From NCBI GenBank assembly GCA_051880375.1, contig JBJENV010000017.1, positions 1 through 64,000 on the forward strand: a stretch of DNA of 64,000 nucleotides, in the 5' to 3' direction. The first letter of the stretch is position 1, and each line of letters opens with the position of its first letter. A program made the position numbers and the translations under genes. This DNA is from SIG299 sp051880375. GTDB taxonomy: Bacteria; Bacillota; Clostridia; Lachnospirales; Lachnospiraceae. Under the pieces are notes generated by a model. The model was not told the origin of the DNA. It saw nothing but the letters and a program-made list of their open reading frames with translations, and did not search any database. This document shows positions 1 to 8,571 of this stretch, piece by piece.

Positions 1-9
1 ACTTAAAAA

Positions 10-1824
10 CTATTGATATGCCTTCAACAACCCCATCACGTCCTCGTTAATCCAATAAGGACCGTCCTCCCAACGGGAATAATTTTTAAAAGGAATTGGA
101 TTATTCTCACCGTTGAGCCACATCAGCTCCTTAGGTGCGAAGATGTTTCGTTCGCAGTTAAACATCCATCCGATGTTATGGCTTTTGAGCGTATCCAGCC
201 ACATTTCATGGTAGGACAGATACTCTTCCGGGTCCAGCACGGTAGTGTCCGTTCCCACCTCAGTCATAATAAAACTCACGCCATATTTCTCGGCACATTC
301 CACAAATGGCTTCAGATAATGCCGGTATACGTATTCTCCATCCAGTACCTGTCCGCTCAGGTTCTGGGTAGTACCATCATCATTCACCTGAATGGTTGGA
401 AAAGGAATAGCTTCCTCATAATTGCATACACCGTAACTGCAAATCTGTACCTTCTCCCTGCCTTCCTGCTCCAGTTCCACCATATAAAGCGCAATATTGA
501 AATAATCACCCACAGGAGTAAAAACAATCTCCTTTGTCCCCTCCGGCACCTGTGCGGTCCAAATCGCAGTGCCTTCCGGGTTGACTTTATCCGTTACCTC
601 CACCTCCACGCCGTCGCAGGTAACCATGGGCGGGCGCTCTGTAAAGTAATTCTGTGCATAAGCGATAAAGGAGCCTGCGTTGAAAGAAGATTCTGCCGTA
701 AACGTCAGAGAGCCATTGCGTTCATCCAGATAATTTGACGGCAGAAATTCCATGGGCCAACGGTAGTCTACATTCTTCAAACCCTGAGGCGAACCGAGCC
801 AGTTCTCTCCAACGGAATATATATGATTATGCAGAGACAGGCAGCAGCCAATGGCGGCCAGCTTCTCCGGTACCTCTTTGCCATTGTCATTGACAATGAC
901 GATACGGTCAGGACGATCCTCCCACATACCCTTCGCGATAGGCGCCAAGGCGTTATAGAACCGTTCCATATCCGGAGCGCCCTCATCCGGCTCGCCGGCC
1001 GGGATCCAGACACCGCCCTCTGCCTCAAGTTCAAAGCTCAGCGCTCCGCTTGGGATGTCTGCATAGCGCCGAGAAATCATCTCCCAATAAGTAGCAAAGT
1101 TCTCCTGTGTTTCCGTATCGGTGAACAATGTATCATTCATGGCAACATTTTCCATTTCCACTCCCGCTCCAGCCATGCCCGGCAAACCCGTGATGCTCAG
1201 CATCAGGTGCATATCATATTTCATGCACCAGCTTAAAAGTTCGTCCAGCTGCTCCAGTTCAGCCATGTTGATGGAGTAAATGTCATCAGGGTTCGACAAA
1301 TAGGAAAAACTGTATAATATCCTGGCACAGTTAAAACCCTGTTCTGCCTGATAACGAATTTCATCCTCTGTCCAATAACTGCTGCCGGGAGTGTATTCCT
1401 CCCAGCGCCTGTCCGAATCAGAATTTACGAATATTTTATTTTCTATGATAATTCCTGTCCAGTAGGGCAGATTATCTGCAGAGATATCGCCCAGAGTGCA
1501 GCCTGAAATGATTTCATCTGTAATGATGTCCTTGTTATAGGCTCCCACTTCACTAATTGGCAGATACCATGGCTCTTTAGCCTGCACCTCCGTTGGTTCG
1601 ATGCATACGCTGCCACCGGAAGAACTGCTTTCTTCTATCTCAACGCTGCTTTCGGAATCACGATTTCCTTCCACCCCAGCGCTGCTTTCGGAATCACGAT
1701 TTCCTTCCACCTCAACGCTACTTTCGGAATCACGATCCGACTCCCCGGCATCAACTGTACCGCAGGCAGCAAAAGACAGCGGCAATATCATCACCAGCAA
1801 TAAGGCAATCATCTTTTTTGACAT
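10..1824 (-). CDS. GH5-like glycoside hydrolase lipoprotein
   Basis: Predicted surface-anchored glycosidase of 604 residues. The chosen ATG at 1824 follows GGAGGT and gives a lipoprotein signal peptide ending in SFAACG; the frame stays open further upstream but lacks such a signal. A Ser/Glu-rich repeated linker (residues about 30-75) leads to a TIM-barrel-like region. ITEV-like nucleophile candidate: the Glu in IMTEVGTD near the C-terminus; acid/base candidate: the Glu in LSFELEAEGG, a departure from the usual Asn-Glu-Pro. A beta-rich stretch (roughly residues 360-480 of the long frame) seems inserted in the barrel. GH5 membership is inferred from motif order and is distant; substrate is unknown. 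It is transcribed in the same direction as the upstream kinase gene. Confidence 0.7.
   Translation of the reverse strand: MSKKMIALLLVMILPLSFAACGTVDAGESDRDSESSVEVEGNRDSESSAGVEGNRDSESSVEIEESSSSGGSVCIEPTEVQAKEPWYLPISEVGAYNKDIITDEIISGCTLGDISADNLPYWTGIIIENKIFVNSDSDRRWEEYTPGSSYWTEDEIRYQAEQGFNCARILYSFSYLSNPDDIYSINMAELEQLDELLSWCMKYDMHLMLSITGLPGMAGAGVEMENVAMNDTLFTDTETQENFATYWEMISRRYADIPSGALSFELEAEGGVWIPAGEPDEGAPDMERFYNALAPIAKGMWEDRPDRIVIVNDNGKEVPEKLAAIGCCLSLHNHIYSVGENWLGSPQGLKNVDYRWPMEFLPSNYLDERNGSLTFTAESSFNAGSFIAYAQNYFTERPPMVTCDGVEVEVTDKVNPEGTAIWTAQVPEGTKEIVFTPVGDYFNIALYMVELEQEGREKVQICSYGVCNYEEAIPFPTIQVNDDGTTQNLSGQVLDGEYVYRHYLKPFVECAEKYGVSFIMTEVGTDTTVLDPEEYLSYHEMWLDTLKSHNIGWMFNCERNIFAPKELMWLNGENNPIPFKNYSRWEDGPYWINEDVMGLLKAYQ
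1639..1744 (-). repeat. 36-bp in-frame tandem repeat, about 2.9 copies
   Basis: Two full 36-bp units (1639-1674 and 1675-1710) and a third partial unit differ at only a few bases. They encode a 12-residue unit of the type NRDSESSVEVEG in the linker between the lipid anchor and catalytic part of the hydrolase. The length keeps frame, so copy number changes would only alter linker length. Confidence 0.9.
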
Positions 1825-1953
1825 ACTATGTACCTCCTTCTCAATATTCCTGAATGAAACATTCGTCGTTCCCGTTCTCCTTCCGACGTACGGTTTATCA
1901 TACCATTTTCCTGTTTCAAAAAGGGATGCAGGCTGCATACATTACGGGAATTT

Positions 1954-3693
1954 TCAATAATATACGATTTCAAAGTCCGGTTCGCCGTACTCCTCAATCA
2001 ACTGCTCCATCCGATCCTGCCAGGAAGCGCTCATTTCCACCGTCATCAGATTCGGCATGGTAAACAGCGGCGACAAATCTTCAACTATGCACTCCTCCAT
2101 ACGAAAAAAAGTAATGTCCGTCCTTCCCTCCAGCGCTGAAATATCCCGAATATCTGACTTTTGAAGATACAGCCTTCCGATATAGGCAGTATCGCGCAGA
2201 CACTCCAGTCCCGTCTGTCCTGCCGCACCGACATGCAGTTCTCCGATACGCATATCCTCCAGATACCGATAGGCATCCGAGTCATTCCAAATATCCAGAA
2301 AGTCCATGCTTTCCAATGTGTCCACGGGACTGCCGTCATAGTATCCCGTCAGACTGAGATTTAAGTTCCGGATGACCGGCCATGTCTGAAGTTCCCCGAT
2401 TCCCTTCAGGGGATTCGACATCAGGCTTACGTTCCATAATCTCTCCTTGTCCTTCAGCGGAGTAATATCAGAAATATAATTGTCAGACAGACTTACCTGT
2501 TCCAGATACTCCAGCTCCTCCAGCGGAGAAATATCGCGGATATGTTCCGCATTGATAAACACAATGCTTAAGTTGGGCATCCTCCTCAAATCCTCCAGAC
2601 TTTCAATAGGACCGTGAATCCGGCTGTCCGTCTCATACCATTTCTCTCCCTCTGAATAAAATTCGTCTATGGTTGCGTATGCCGAATCTGCCTGAATATA
2701 GATTTCCCTGACCTGCTCCAGTTCTTCCCTGCTAAGCTCCCCCTCCGGCTTGCCCAGCACCATCCGGACAGCCTCCTCAATGAGCGGTTCCCGGAAGGAA
2801 ACGGAATTCTGCGCCGACGGCTTTTCGTAAATCATAAAAACCACAGCTGCCACAGCCGCGGTCAGTAACGCGCAGACCGCAGCCTTTTTTGCCCTCGTTC
2901 TCACCAGCCGTATATGCTCTCTCGTCAGCCGGCTGAGATCCCGCAAAAGCATATCGTCATTTTTATACCGTTTCTCCGGTGCAAACGCGCAGCATTTTGC
3001 GGCAATGTTCTCCAGCTTCGTAAGCGGCGCCTTAATCGGCTTTGCTTTTCCGGTAAGCATCCACGCCAGCACCACTCCGAAGGAATAGATGTCTGAACGG
3101 ATATCCGTCTGCATAAAACCAAACTGCTCCGGGGAAGCAAAATCCTCCGTGCCGCTCAAAAACGTATCGTTCGTCTGTTCTTCTTTATATACGCGGCTGA
3201 TACCAAAATCAATCAGCGAAACCTTTCCGTTTCCCTGTATGATAATGTTCTGCGGCTTGATATCCCGATGAATGATTACCGGCTCCGACTCGTGGAGTTC
3301 CCGCATCGCCTTCACCAGATCGAGTGCGATATCCAGAATGATTTCCTCCGTTATCCGATGCTTTTTCATATATTCATCCAGGGGCGTCCCCTCGATATAT
3401 TCCCGCAGAACGCAATAACAGGCTGCATTCCGATATTCCCCCACAAAGTCCGGAGCCGCCGTTCCTGTCAAATGCATCCGCTGCACGGAATTCTCCTGCA
3501 GAGCCACGCTCTTAGCATTGTAACACTTCGCCACCAGCTTTTGTCCTGTATGGCGGTCCTTCACCAGAAGCGTGTCGCAGTCTTCTTTGCAGCTCAAGCA
3601 CTCGATAATCGCATATCCATCCCGTAATTCCTGCGGTAATCCGGCTTCATATCCGCCGTCAAAATACGTCTCAAACTCTTCCCGAATTTCCAT
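1954..3693 (-). CDS. Membrane Ser/Thr protein kinase with leucine-rich-repeat ectodomain
   Basis: 579 residues. Hanks-type kinase domain at about residues 25-260: Lys56 in LVAKCY (ATP site), catalytic loop HRDIKPQN at 142-149, DFG at 162-164, and APE-like SPEQ at 187-190. One transmembrane helix at about 271-288 is followed by an extracellular part whose second half (about 365-575) consists of SDS22-like leucine-rich repeats (DISPLEELEYLEQVSLSDNYISD pattern, quoted here as DISPLEEL and VSLSDNYISD). The protein should therefore sense something outside through LRRs and phosphorylate proteins inside. ATG follows GAGGGTGAG. It lies downstream of an HTH gene and a small membrane protein, which probably form one signalling unit. 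Ligand and substrates cannot be told from sequence. Confidence 0.88.
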   Translation of the reverse strand: MEIREEFETYFDGGYEAGLPQELRDGYAIIECLSCKEDCDTLLVKDRHTGQKLVAKCYNAKSVALQENSVQRMHLTGTAAPDFVGEYRNAACYCVLREYIEGTPLDEYMKKHRITEEIILDIALDLVKAMRELHESEPVIIHRDIKPQNIIIQGNGKVSLIDFGISRVYKEEQTNDTFLSGTEDFASPEQFGFMQTDIRSDIYSFGVVLAWMLTGKAKPIKAPLTKLENIAAKCCAFAPEKRYKNDDMLLRDLSRLTREHIRLVRTRAKKAAVCALLTAAVAAVVFMIYEKPSAQNSVSFREPLIEEAVRMVLGKPEGELSREELEQVREIYIQADSAYATIDEFYSEGEKWYETDSRIHGPIESLEDLRRMPNLSIVFINAEHIRDISPLEELEYLEQVSLSDNYISDITPLKDKERLWNVSLMSNPLKGIGELQTWPVIRNLNLSLTGYYDGSPVDTLESMDFLDIWNDSDAYRYLEDMRIGELHVGAAGQTGLECLRDTAYIGRLYLQKSDIRDISALEGRTDITFFRMEECIVEDLSPLFTMPNLMTVEMSASWQDRMEQLIEEYGEPDFEIVYY

Positions 3694-3737
3694 AACTCAC
3701 CCTCTCCAATGAATCTGCCGACATCTTCCCATCCTGC

Positions 3738-4160
3738 TTACCCAAGTATAGGAAGTCCCAGAGATGTCAGCAGATACTGTACTTCCATAATGCTCAGCTT
3801 ATGCGATATTCCGAAAATACAGGCAGCATCTCTCTTGATCCTGGCATACAGCATGCTTTTCCCGGCAATCTTTAAAAGTCTCTGCGTTTCGTCCAGCGTC
3901 AGTTCAAAGCCGAAAGCAAGCTGGATCAGCTTATCCCTTGACGCAATGCGCGTTCCGTTGAAAATCTGATGTCCATAGGTTCTGTCAATCTGCGCCTTCT
4001 TGATCACCTTCTCCGGCACAAGCCCGCGTTCTTCGCACAGTTTCTTCAGGTATTCAGACACGGGCCCCTCTTCAAACACCTGACTGTCGGAATTCAGGAT
4101 TTCCTGAAAATCTCTACTTTTTTCGATTCGCCTCAACAACGTATTCGTCGTTACTGCCAT
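3738..4160 (-). CDS. HTH-type regulator upstream of the kinase
   Basis: 140 residues from ATG at 4160 (GAGGTGG four bases upstream). The centre (VSEYLKKLCEERGLV through IFNGTRIASRDKLIQLAFG) reads as an XRE/Cro-like helix-turn-helix fold; the C-terminal part (residues about 85-140) is helical. I recall similar proteins encoded next to Ser/Thr kinases in Lachnospiraceae, so it may be a kinase partner or substrate rather than a free repressor. The same frame continues upstream to 4316 without a stop, and that extension looks like the displaced end of the preceding gene, see the G-run entry. Confidence 0.7.
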   Translation of the reverse strand: MAVTTNTLLRRIEKSRDFQEILNSDSQVFEEGPVSEYLKKLCEERGLVPEKVIKKAQIDRTYGHQIFNGTRIASRDKLIQLAFGFELTLDETQRLLKIAGKSMLYARIKRDAACIFGISHKLSIMEVQYLLTSLGLPILG

Positions 4161-4209
4161 AGTTCCACCTCTAACATCCAAAATTTGTCTTATTTCAATC
4201 TCAGAGTTT

Positions 4210-4614
4210 TCATCTACAGCCCCAACAATAGGACCGCCGCATGAATGACACTCGTCTTTTACTATTTTCTTTGCAAGCGCCCCCATCAGTTCCCCCCTTT
4301 TCCTCCAACAGCTCAAACTTTTGCATATAGCGCTTGCGTAAATAAATCATCTGTTTCCTGATACGAACATCTTTGCGTCCTACTACCTTCGCAAGGTCAT
4401 TGCTTTTTACCAGACCATCCAAACTTCCTTCATAATAACTTGAAAAGAAAGTTGCCTTGCCAATCAGACTGCGGGAAATAAGGGCTTGTATAAGTAAAAT
4501 GGAACCTACAATAAATAGCACAATGGAGCTTGCCATAGATGTTGCATTCCATGCTATGTAAGGTTCATCCCCATAATAAGCAAATTCGGAAATTGTCTCT
4601 CTCGCTAATTTCAC
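4210..4614 (-). CDS. Small membrane protein, probably frameshifted
   Basis: 134 residues as read, unknown family. A hydrophobic segment (SSIVLFIVGSILLIQALI, about residues 29-46) is followed by a basic stretch (DVRIRKQMIYLRKRY). It starts with GTG whose last bases overlap the rlmD stop (GTGA), so translation is likely coupled to rlmD. After LLEEKGG the reading frame yields an unconvincing tail (Arg/Cys-rich), while the neighbouring frame offers a plausible zinc-ribbon-like CHSCGG end. The switch point is a run of six G. Possible reasons: indel in this strain, a base error, or slippage. If repaired, the frame runs on into the HTH gene as a 291-residue product. Confidence 0.55.
   Translation of the reverse strand: MKLARETISEFAYYGDEPYIAWNATSMASSIVLFIVGSILLIQALISRSLIGKATFFSSYYEGSLDGLVKSNDLAKVVGRKDVRIRKQMIYLRKRYMQKFELLEEKGGTDGGACKENSKRRVSFMRRSYCWGCR
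4292..4297 (-). other. G6 homopolymer at apparent frameshift point
   Basis: On the minus strand the run reads AAAAGGGGGGAACTG. With five G instead of six, the membrane-protein frame would continue as KGELMGALAKKIVKDECHSC and stay open up to the HTH start at 4160. This is direct reading of both frames; the cause is unknown. Confidence 0.6.
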
Positions 4615-6053
4615 TTCCGCCTTACTTCAACTTCGATGTGATGCCCGGCATTAGGTTTGGACAATAAACACACCGTCTCCACATGCCCCGTATGTCCAAA
4701 CTGGTCCACCGGGCACACCTTCTTCACCTCATACCCCCGCTCGCCAAGGTACTTCACATCCCTTGCCAGTGTTGCCGGGTCGCAGGAAACGTACACCAGA
4801 CGCTTTGGCTCCATGCGTACCACGGTATCCAGGAGGCTTTCGTCGCAGCCCTTTCTCGGCGGGTCAACGCAGATGACATCCGCGCGCATCGTGCCGCCGG
4901 ATTCCAGATATTTCTCCGGCATGACATTCTCTGCCGCGCCGACAAAAAACTCCGTGTTTGTGATGCCGTTTAACGCAGCATTGCGCTTTGCATCCTCAAT
5001 CGCCTGCGGCACAATTTCCACCCCGTAGACCTGTTTTGCTTTCTGCGCAAGAAACAGCGAAATCGTTCCGATGCCGCAGTATAAATCCCACACAACCTCA
5101 TTCCCGCTCAAGTCTGCGTATTCTAACGCTTTTTCATACAGCTTTACAGTTTGCTTCGGATTTACCTGATAAAACGAAAGCGGGGAAATCTGATACCTGA
5201 TTTCTCCAATCGCATCCGTAATATAAGTTTCACCGTACACCGGAAGAATTTCCGTACCAAGGATGACATTCGTGCGCTCGGTGTTCACATTCAAACAAAC
5301 ACTCTGTAACGTGTACCTGCTTGTACTGCCTTCAAACCCTTCCACCGCTTTTTTCAGCCTCTTCGCCAGTTCTTCCGCATACAGAAGCTTCCTGCCGTTT
5401 AGAATCAGGCAGACCATGACCTCCTTCGTCACGTTGCCGACTCTCGTCAGGATATGCCGCACCAGACCCTTTCCGGTTTCCTCATCGTAGGCAGGGATGT
5501 GATACTCCTTCATAAATCCGCGCACCGTTTCCAAAATCACGGTATTGACCGGCTCCTGTATCGCACAGTCGGTGCAGTCGATGATGTTGTGGCTGTGACC
5601 GGCATAAAAGCCCAAAACAAGCTCTCCGTCCCTGTTTGTCCCGACCGGATACTGCGCCTTGTTGCGGTAATGGTACGGCTCATCCATGCCGATGATTGGC
5701 TCCATAACAGTTTCTAACGTCTCTTCCGGAATACCGCCGATGCGCTGTAAACAGCTTTTCACCTTCTGCGCCTTGTAAACCAGCTGCTTCTCATAAGAAA
5801 GCTGCTGAAGCTGACAGCCGCCGCAGCGTCCGACAACCGCACAGCACGGCGTGACACGGTCCGGGGAAGGTGTCAGCATTTCCTCAATTTTCGCGTAGCC
5901 GTAGGTCTTTTTTGCTTTCAGTACTCTTGCCCTGATGACATCGCCTACAACCGCACCCTTGACAAAAAGGGTATAGCCCTCAACCTTGCCAATACCCTCT
6001 CCGTCTGCTCCGATATCTTCTATTGTCATCGTCACAATCTGATTTTTCGTCAT
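4611..6053 (-). CDS. rlmD: 23S rRNA (uracil-5-)-methyltransferase, RlmD/RlmCD family
   Basis: 480 residues. Makes m5U in 23S rRNA using S-adenosylmethionine. N-terminal TRAM domain (about 1-60), then Cys cluster CCAVVGRCGGCQLQQLSY typical of the 4Fe-4S site, SAM motif WDLYCGIGTISLFLA, substrate motif DPPRKGC and catalytic Cys in VYVSCDPATLARD. Length and motif order fit the family. In Firmicutes one enzyme of this type often modifies two positions (RlmCD), so the exact target is open. Its ATG overlaps the stop of the yhaM-like gene (TAATG), and its own stop overlaps the next start. Confidence 0.94.
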   Translation of the reverse strand: MTKNQIVTMTIEDIGADGEGIGKVEGYTLFVKGAVVGDVIRARVLKAKKTYGYAKIEEMLTPSPDRVTPCCAVVGRCGGCQLQQLSYEKQLVYKAQKVKSCLQRIGGIPEETLETVMEPIIGMDEPYHYRNKAQYPVGTNRDGELVLGFYAGHSHNIIDCTDCAIQEPVNTVILETVRGFMKEYHIPAYDEETGKGLVRHILTRVGNVTKEVMVCLILNGRKLLYAEELAKRLKKAVEGFEGSTSRYTLQSVCLNVNTERTNVILGTEILPVYGETYITDAIGEIRYQISPLSFYQVNPKQTVKLYEKALEYADLSGNEVVWDLYCGIGTISLFLAQKAKQVYGVEIVPQAIEDAKRNAALNGITNTEFFVGAAENVMPEKYLESGGTMRADVICVDPPRKGCDESLLDTVVRMEPKRLVYVSCDPATLARDVKYLGERGYEVKKVCPVDQFGHTGHVETVCLLSKPNAGHHIEVEVRRK

Positions 6054-6994
6054 TACATCTCACTCGTCTTTCTCACGTTGGAATCAAACAGCCTCTGGAA
6101 GCCGAGCCAGCCCTTTTCCTCGGTTCCGGCAAGCAGCTCCGTCATGGTCTCCAGCTTGGCATCAAGATTATCCGCCATGCTGAGCGCCAGCGCCTCTGCG
6201 AGTGCCGGCTTCTTCGGCGAGCCGAATTCCAGCTCCCCGTGGTGCGCCAGAATACAGTGCAGCAGCTCGTTCTTTAACTTCTCCGGGAAGTTCGGAATCG
6301 TGTCGATTTTTTTGCTGAGCACCTCCGCACCGATATAAATGTGACCGAGCAGCTGACCGGCATCGGTGTAATCGTTCTCCGGAAACGTCGAAAGCTCGTA
6401 GAGCTTTCCGACATCGTGGAACATCGCCGCAGTCAGAAGCAGGTCTCGCTTGATAACCGGATAGTTCTTTGCAATGTAGTCGCAGAGCCTTGTCACGCTC
6501 ACGGTATGCTCTAAAAGTCCGCCGACAAAGCCGTGATGTACTGCCTTTGCCGCGGAATGGTTCTGAAATGCCTTTACAAATTCCTTGTCCTCCAGAAAGA
6601 ACTTTTCGGCAAGTGTGCGCAGATATTCATTCTGAAGGCTCTTGATGTAGCAGGTCAGTTCCTGCAGCATTTCTTTTACGTCCTTCTCGGTGCATGGCAT
6701 GTATTCCCTCGGGTCATACTCGCCCTCGTGGCACTTGCGCACCCTGCGGATGTTAAACTGAAGAGCATTCTGGAAGCTCACAATCTGTCCTTCCACGCGG
6801 ATGTAATCCATTGCTTCAAAATGCTCCACACCCGGACCCAAATCCCATACCTTTCCGTCAAATGTGCCGCTCTTGTCCTGAAGCACAAGAGAATAATAGC
6901 TCTTCCCCGCCTTCGTCTGAAGTACCTGCTTGCTTTTGCACAAGTAGGTTTCCGACAGCATTTCTCCCTCTCTTAAATCCTTTAAATATCTCAT
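6053..6994 (-). CDS. yhaM: 3'-5' exoribonuclease YhaM family (OB fold + HD domain)
   Basis: 313 residues. Residues about 10-95 form an OB-like nucleic acid binding domain (SYYSLVLQDKSGTFDGKVWD). An HD phosphohydrolase domain follows, with His in GGLLEHTVSV, the HD pair in AAMFHDVGKL, and further metal ligands in CILAHHGELEFG. This combination and length match YhaM, a Firmicute RNase/DNase acting on 3' ends. It is linked to rlmD by a TAATG overlap, consistent with an RNA metabolism operon. Assignment is by domain order. Confidence 0.88.
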   Translation of the reverse strand: MRYLKDLREGEMLSETYLCKSKQVLQTKAGKSYYSLVLQDKSGTFDGKVWDLGPGVEHFEAMDYIRVEGQIVSFQNALQFNIRRVRKCHEGEYDPREYMPCTEKDVKEMLQELTCYIKSLQNEYLRTLAEKFFLEDKEFVKAFQNHSAAKAVHHGFVGGLLEHTVSVTRLCDYIAKNYPVIKRDLLLTAAMFHDVGKLYELSTFPENDYTDAGQLLGHIYIGAEVLSKKIDTIPNFPEKLKNELLHCILAHHGELEFGSPKKPALAEALALSMADNLDAKLETMTELLAGTEEKGWLGFQRLFDSNVRKTSEM

Positions 6995-7012
6995 ACCTGT
7001 CCTTTTCCCTCT

Positions 7013-8545
7013 CTATTTCTTTCTTGTCAGAAGTACGTCCACCGTAATCTCACGAATACCCTCTCCGGTTGTCCGAAGCAGCTTCACGGTCAGCGTTTCC
7101 CGTTCCTTCGCCGCAAGCAGCACCTTGGTAAAATCACGGATTCCGCCAAGCTCATTTCCGCCTGCCGTAATCAGCACGTCACCGGTTTTAATACCCGCCG
7201 CAAGTGCCGGTGAAGCATTTTCCACCTCGCGCACATAAACACCCTGCGCTATCCCGCTTGCCTGTTGTACTGCCGCCGGTAGGTCTTCTCCATGAATGCC
7301 GAAGTACGCCATATTCGAAGCGTTTAACAGCTTAACGATGATTCCTCTTACGGCATCCAGCGAAATTGCCGAAGAAACGCCATCATCTACATTGACTTTA
7401 TGTGTATGGGTAATCATGCCCAGCACTTCGCCGTTTAAATTGAGAATAAAGCCGTAGCCCTGCGCATAGTCCGTCAGATTCGTTGTGAAATAGGAAACCT
7501 GACCGTCCGTTACCGGAACACTGCTGCCAAGGCTCGTAATCATGCCGAATTCCATCGAGCCGTCATAGCCGTTCGGCGCACCGAGCGCAATGACCGGAGT
7601 TCCGACCTGAATCTGACTTTCCGTCGCTATCTTTCCGATTTGCACTTCCTCAAGCACCTCTTCCGGGATGCTGGCAAGTGCAACCGCAATCACTGCAAGA
7701 CCGTAATCGGCATCTGCCGAAAAAATTCTTCCCTCTACCAGCTCGCCGCCCAGATGAACCTCAATCAAATCCGCCGAAGCAAGCTTTTCATTGCCGGTTA
7801 AAAGAAGCAAATCCACTCCGTCATTAGCAAGCACCAGACCTGTCATGCTTGTCCTTATCTCATACGTCTCCTGAAACCAGTCCACGCCGATTTCTACCGC
7901 CTCTATCGTAACAAGCGACTTTCCTGCCTGTTCCGCCAGCTTTGTAACCTCTTCATAAAACATTGCATACGAATACCAGTCGCCGGAAATGTTCTCCTGT
8001 GTACCGTTTCCGGAATTCTGATTTCCCTGCGACGGGCCGGTGACTTCCGCACCAGAAGTCGGCTCCGGCGTTACGGTCCCCGGTTCTGTCACTGTTCCGC
8101 CCGGAGACGGTTTAACGCTTGGTTCCGGTACTCCCCCCTCGGTCGGATTTGCCGGTTCACTGCCCGGCTCCGGCGTCCCGCTTACGTCAGGTGACGGCAA
8201 AGTACCTTCATCGGTCGGTTTCGGACAGCTCGTCGGTACTGTCGTTGCCGTCGGCTGTGGCGTCATCGTCGGTTTCTTTGTCGGATGTTCTGTCGGTCCC
8301 GGCAGATTTACCTCCTGACGCCCCGACTCCTCCATGCCGAGAAGTTTTCTTAACGGCTCTCCGGCAAGCAGAAATACCAGCTGTGCCACCAGACCGAAAA
8401 TAATCGCCAGTACAATAGTAAAGGCAACGGACAACAGACGCTTTTTCCACCTGCATTTCCGCTTCGGTACGATTGTTTCCTTGATAAACTGATAATCCCC
8501 GGAAGGATTGTTTTTCGCATTCTTTTCCTTTGGTTCCTCTGCCAT
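7013..8545 (-). CDS. HtrA/DegP-like membrane protein with lost catalytic triad
   Basis: 510 residues from ATG at 8545 (GGAGG six bases upstream). Cytoplasmic tail, one transmembrane helix (LLSVAFTIVLAIIFGLVAQL), a long Pro/Thr/Glu/Gly linker, a trypsin-like beta barrel (about 190-395) and a C-terminal PDZ domain (GVYVREVENASPALAAGI). Compared with HtrA, the His region reads LLLLTGNEKL, the Asp region DADYGLAVIAV and the usual GNSGGP region QGYGFIL, so all three catalytic residues appear replaced. It probably binds peptides or senses envelope stress without cutting. The histidine kinase/regulator pair lies immediately upstream and may be related functionally. Confidence 0.82.
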   Translation of the reverse strand: MAEEPKEKNAKNNPSGDYQFIKETIVPKRKCRWKKRLLSVAFTIVLAIIFGLVAQLVFLLAGEPLRKLLGMEESGRQEVNLPGPTEHPTKKPTMTPQPTATTVPTSCPKPTDEGTLPSPDVSGTPEPGSEPANPTEGGVPEPSVKPSPGGTVTEPGTVTPEPTSGAEVTGPSQGNQNSGNGTQENISGDWYSYAMFYEEVTKLAEQAGKSLVTIEAVEIGVDWFQETYEIRTSMTGLVLANDGVDLLLLTGNEKLASADLIEVHLGGELVEGRIFSADADYGLAVIAVALASIPEEVLEEVQIGKIATESQIQVGTPVIALGAPNGYDGSMEFGMITSLGSSVPVTDGQVSYFTTNLTDYAQGYGFILNLNGEVLGMITHTHKVNVDDGVSSAISLDAVRGIIVKLLNASNMAYFGIHGEDLPAAVQQASGIAQGVYVREVENASPALAAGIKTGDVLITAGGNELGGIRDFTKVLLAAKERETLTVKLLRTTGEGIREITVDVLLTRKK

Positions 8546-8571
8546 ACGCACCTCCAACTAAGACAGACGCC

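Noticed and set aside
13..738. Plus-strand 241-codon ORF
   Set aside because: Fully antisense to the GH5-like gene, no SD, no recognisable motif; codon shadow.
1639..1744. Tandem repeat as CRISPR array
   Set aside because: Units are directly adjacent without spacers and keep the reading frame of a lipoprotein linker.
3738..4316. 192-residue version of the HTH protein
   Set aside because: Upstream 52 codons overlap the membrane gene and look like its displaced end; ATG 4160 has a good SD.
8040..8403. Plus-strand Pro/Ser/Gly/Val-rich ORFs
   Set aside because: Mirror images of the Pro/Thr linker of the HtrA-like gene.
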